Source: Streptosporangiales bacterium
GTDB lineage: Bacteria; Actinomycetota; Actinomycetes; Streptosporangiales; WHST01
Direction of reading: 5' to 3'
DNA: 64,000 nt
NCBI GenBank assembly: GCA_009379825.1
Contig: WHTA01000006.1
Coordinates: forward strand, 1-64,000
Position 1 is the first letter of the stretch. Each line of letters opens with the position of its first letter. Position numbers and translations under genes: made by a program. The notes beneath the pieces are model-generated. The model did no database searches and had not been told where the DNA came from. It was given only the letters and a program-made list of their open reading frames with translations. Below, one piece after another: positions 62,309 through 64,000 of the stretch.

Positions 62309-63844
62309 TCAGGTCACGGTCTCGAAGGCGGCCATCATCATCATGTCCTCGTGCTCCAGGTTGTGGCAGTGGAACACGTACGGTCCGGCGTAGTCGGTGA
62401 ACCGCACCAGGGCGTCGACGACCTCGCCTGGACGGACGTCCACGGTGTCCTTCCAGCCGTGGACGTACGGGCCGCCGCGCAGGACGCGGAAGCTGTCCAG
62501 GTGCAGGTGCACTGGGTGGTGCAGGTCGGTGACGAACCGCCACCGCTCAACCTGGCCGAGCTTCGGCTTTGCGTCCATCCGCTCCGGGTCGAACATCTTC
62601 CCGTTGATCGTCCAGGTCTGGTGGTGGCTGAGATCGTCGCGGCCGAACCGGAACTCCCGCTCCACCCGCACCTGGTCCGGCCGGGGCAGCTCGAGCTTGC
62701 TGAGGGTGGCGGGGATGCGGCTGTCGTCCGCCTCCTTGCGGGTCACCCGGAACCGCATCACCTGCTCCGTCCCCTTGGCGTCGGCGAGCGCGTTGGTCAT
62801 GGTCACCGTGCTGCCGACGGGGAACGCGGAGAAGTCGATCACCACGTCGAACCGCTCCGCCGGCGCGATCTGGATCTCCTCCTGCCGCACCGGCTCGGCG
62901 AGCAGCCCGCCGTCCGACCCGATCTGGACGAACGGCGCGCCCTTGCCCGGCTTCGGGTCCAGACCGAGCCGGTAACGGCGCGCGTTGGACGCGTTCAGCA
63001 GCCGGAGCCGGTACCGGGTCGCGCTGACCTCGAGCTCAGGCCACGGCGCCCCGTTGACCAACACGACGTCGCCGAGCACGCCGGCCATGTACGCGTGCTC
63101 GACCCCAGGCTTGCTCTCCAGTGCCGGGTCGCGGGACGGGTACGTGAACGTCCCGTCCTCGTCGAAGGCGCGGTCGCAGATCATCAACGGGATGTCCTTG
63201 TCGCCCTTCGGCAACGGCAGCCGGTCCTCCTCGTCGTCGTGCACGAGGTGGAAGCCGGCCAGGCCGCGGTACACCTGCGGACCGGTGAAGTCCATCCGGT
63301 GGTCGTGGTACCAGAGCGTCGCCGCACGCTGCTCCATCGGGTACGCGTACTGGCGCTCCCTGCGCGTGACGTGGCCGACGTTCGCGTGCCGATGCTCACC
63401 GGAGTAGCCGCGCGGCAGCACCAGGTCGACGGGGTAACCGTCGCTCTCCGGCGGCGTGTGGCCGCCGTGCAGGTGCACCACCATCGGCACCGGCAGCTCG
63501 TTGACGTGCCGCACCACGGTCTTGCGGCCGCGCCGCGAGACGATCGTCGGGCCGGGGAAGGTGCCGTCGTAACCGAAGATCTCCGTACGCGTACCGGGCA
63601 GGATCTCAACGTCGGCGACCCGCGACGTCACGTCGTGGAAGTCAGCGTCCGCCGTGCGTCTGGACGGCTTCGCGACCCGCGGTATCGGCAACGGCACGGT
63701 GAACGGCCGCGGCAGCTTCGCGGTGCTGCGCAACAGCTGCCCCGTCTGCACCTCGCCGAGCAGCGACGCGCAACCGGGCAGCGCCAGCGCTGCGCCCACA
63801 CCACCGGCAACTCCGAGGAAGCCGCGGCGCGACAGCCGCCTCAC
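62309..63844 (-). CDS. multicopper oxidase, Tat-exported (CotA/bilirubin oxidase type)
   Basis: 511-residue exported oxidase. The twin-arginine signal RRGFLG and a lipobox-like ALPGC indicate Tat export, perhaps with lipid anchoring. All four copper regions are visible: HLHGGH, WYHDHRMD, HPVHLHLD and HCHNLEHEDMMM (with Met as axial ligand of the blue site). Probable activities are copper(I), manganese or phenolic oxidation. GTG 63844 overlaps the TGA of the upstream membrane-protein gene, so that start is used. Confidence 0.93.
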   Translation of the reverse strand: MRRLSRRGFLGVAGGVGAALALPGCASLLGEVQTGQLLRSTAKLPRPFTVPLPIPRVAKPSRRTADADFHDVTSRVADVEILPGTRTEIFGYDGTFPGPTIVSRRGRKTVVRHVNELPVPMVVHLHGGHTPPESDGYPVDLVLPRGYSGEHRHANVGHVTRRERQYAYPMEQRAATLWYHDHRMDFTGPQVYRGLAGFHLVHDDEEDRLPLPKGDKDIPLMICDRAFDEDGTFTYPSRDPALESKPGVEHAYMAGVLGDVVLVNGAPWPELEVSATRYRLRLLNASNARRYRLGLDPKPGKGAPFVQIGSDGGLLAEPVRQEEIQIAPAERFDVVIDFSAFPVGSTVTMTNALADAKGTEQVMRFRVTRKEADDSRIPATLSKLELPRPDQVRVEREFRFGRDDLSHHQTWTINGKMFDPERMDAKPKLGQVERWRFVTDLHHPVHLHLDSFRVLRGGPYVHGWKDTVDVRPGEVVDALVRFTDYAGPYVFHCHNLEHEDMMMMAAFETVT

Positions 63845-64000
63845 GGCTGCCCCCGCAGTTTCTTGGCCAGCCGGTAGCGCCACGCCACCAGGTACCAGAC
63901 CAACGCGACCGACGTACCGACGATCGCGACGCCAAGCGGGATGTGGATGCCGAACTGCCGCGTGTACCCCATCCCGATCTGGAGCCCTTCACCGAAGAAG
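63841..64000 (-). CDS. C-terminal part of a membrane protein (cut by window edge)
   Basis: Only the last 52 codons are in the window. They contain one hydrophobic segment (IPLGVAIVGTSVALVWYLVA) and a basic end (RYRLAKKLRGQP). It overlaps the oxidase gene by four bases (GTGA), so the products probably work together, for example in copper or electron supply. Family not recognised from this fragment. Confidence 0.7.
   Translation of the reverse strand, partial: FFGEGLQIGMGYTRQFGIHIPLGVAIVGTSVALVWYLVAWRYRLAKKLRGQP

Noticed and set aside
60044-63877. 1277-codon open frame on the plus strand opposite ftsK and the multicopper oxidase
   Set aside because: The composition (repeated RR, HH, VV, DD) is typical of the antisense of high-GC genes, and both minus-strand genes are unmistakable.

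Overview
This 64 kb window is from a high-GC actinomycete chromosome. Three things support that: nearly all real genes are GC-rich at the third codon position, GTG and TTG starts are common, and two conserved actinobacterial gene orders are present. These are SRP RNA-dnaX-ybaB-recR-DUF5063-lysC-asd (17.5-24.0 kb) and clgR-cinA-pgsA-rimO ... ftsK (53.7-62.2 kb). The mix suggests a soil or plant-associated member of Propionibacteriales, Jiangellales or a relative, but the sequence alone does not fix the genus. No prophage, insertion sequence or CRISPR array is visible.

0-17.3 kb is a methylated-amine / one-carbon region. A tightly overlapping minus-strand operon encodes a dimethylglycine oxidase-like enzyme, a cysteine-synthase-like PLP enzyme and heterotetrameric sarcosine oxidase (soxB-D-A-G). 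A LysR gene lies divergently, separated by about 300 bp carrying three palindromes. After a small copper-type pair (DUF6153, DUF305) comes a betaine aldehyde dehydrogenase with a frameshift and a 28-codon remnant of its GMC-type choline dehydrogenase partner, next to an IclR regulator. A T-protein (GcvT-like) enzyme resembling DMSP demethylase DmdA, a second IclR gene and metF follow. Together these could run choline/betaine to glycine, with methyl groups handed to tetrahydrofolate. The betaine-to-dimethylglycine step has no known enzyme here, and the DmdA-like protein is the natural candidate.

17.4-24.1 kb is housekeeping: aspartate pathway, recombination, DNA polymerase III tau/gamma, SRP RNA and tRNA-Ser(GGA). 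A roughly 90-bp intergenic repeat occurs downstream of both tRNA-Pro and the SRP RNA, in the same relative orientation. 24.4-26.5 kb holds a probable polymorphic toxin locus: an ESX-like helical protein, a long toxin ending in a barnase/RNase Sa-type ribonuclease domain, and a barstar-like immunity protein.

26.5-32 kb is a worn accessory stretch: a frameshifted methyltransferase, a TetR gene with an abnormal N-terminus, azlCD with a divergent CGNR regulator, a MarR pseudogene, an alpha/beta hydrolase and a DUF2306 pseudogene. 32-51 kb is mixed core/accessory: VWA lipoprotein, tRNA-Ser(CGA), tadA, upp, PH-domain and MgtC membrane proteins, glycolate oxidase glcDEF, an SMP-30 lactonase, a PfkB kinase, a cold-shock gene, GNAT and RDD proteins, a SigE-type sigma factor with a beta-propeller partner, DUF202 pair, MFS and SDR genes. 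51-64 kb has a Nei-type glycosylase, a frameshifted inositol monophosphatase, a ferritin-like protein, the clgR-cinA-pgsA-rimO cluster, an ECF sigma factor fused to its own zinc anti-sigma and membrane domain, a GGDEF-like protein, ftsK and a Tat-exported multicopper oxidase. Three genes each need a single small indel correction (about 12872, 26912 and 52645), so sequencing error is possible for those. The MarR and DUF2306 lesions are multiple and look like true decay.
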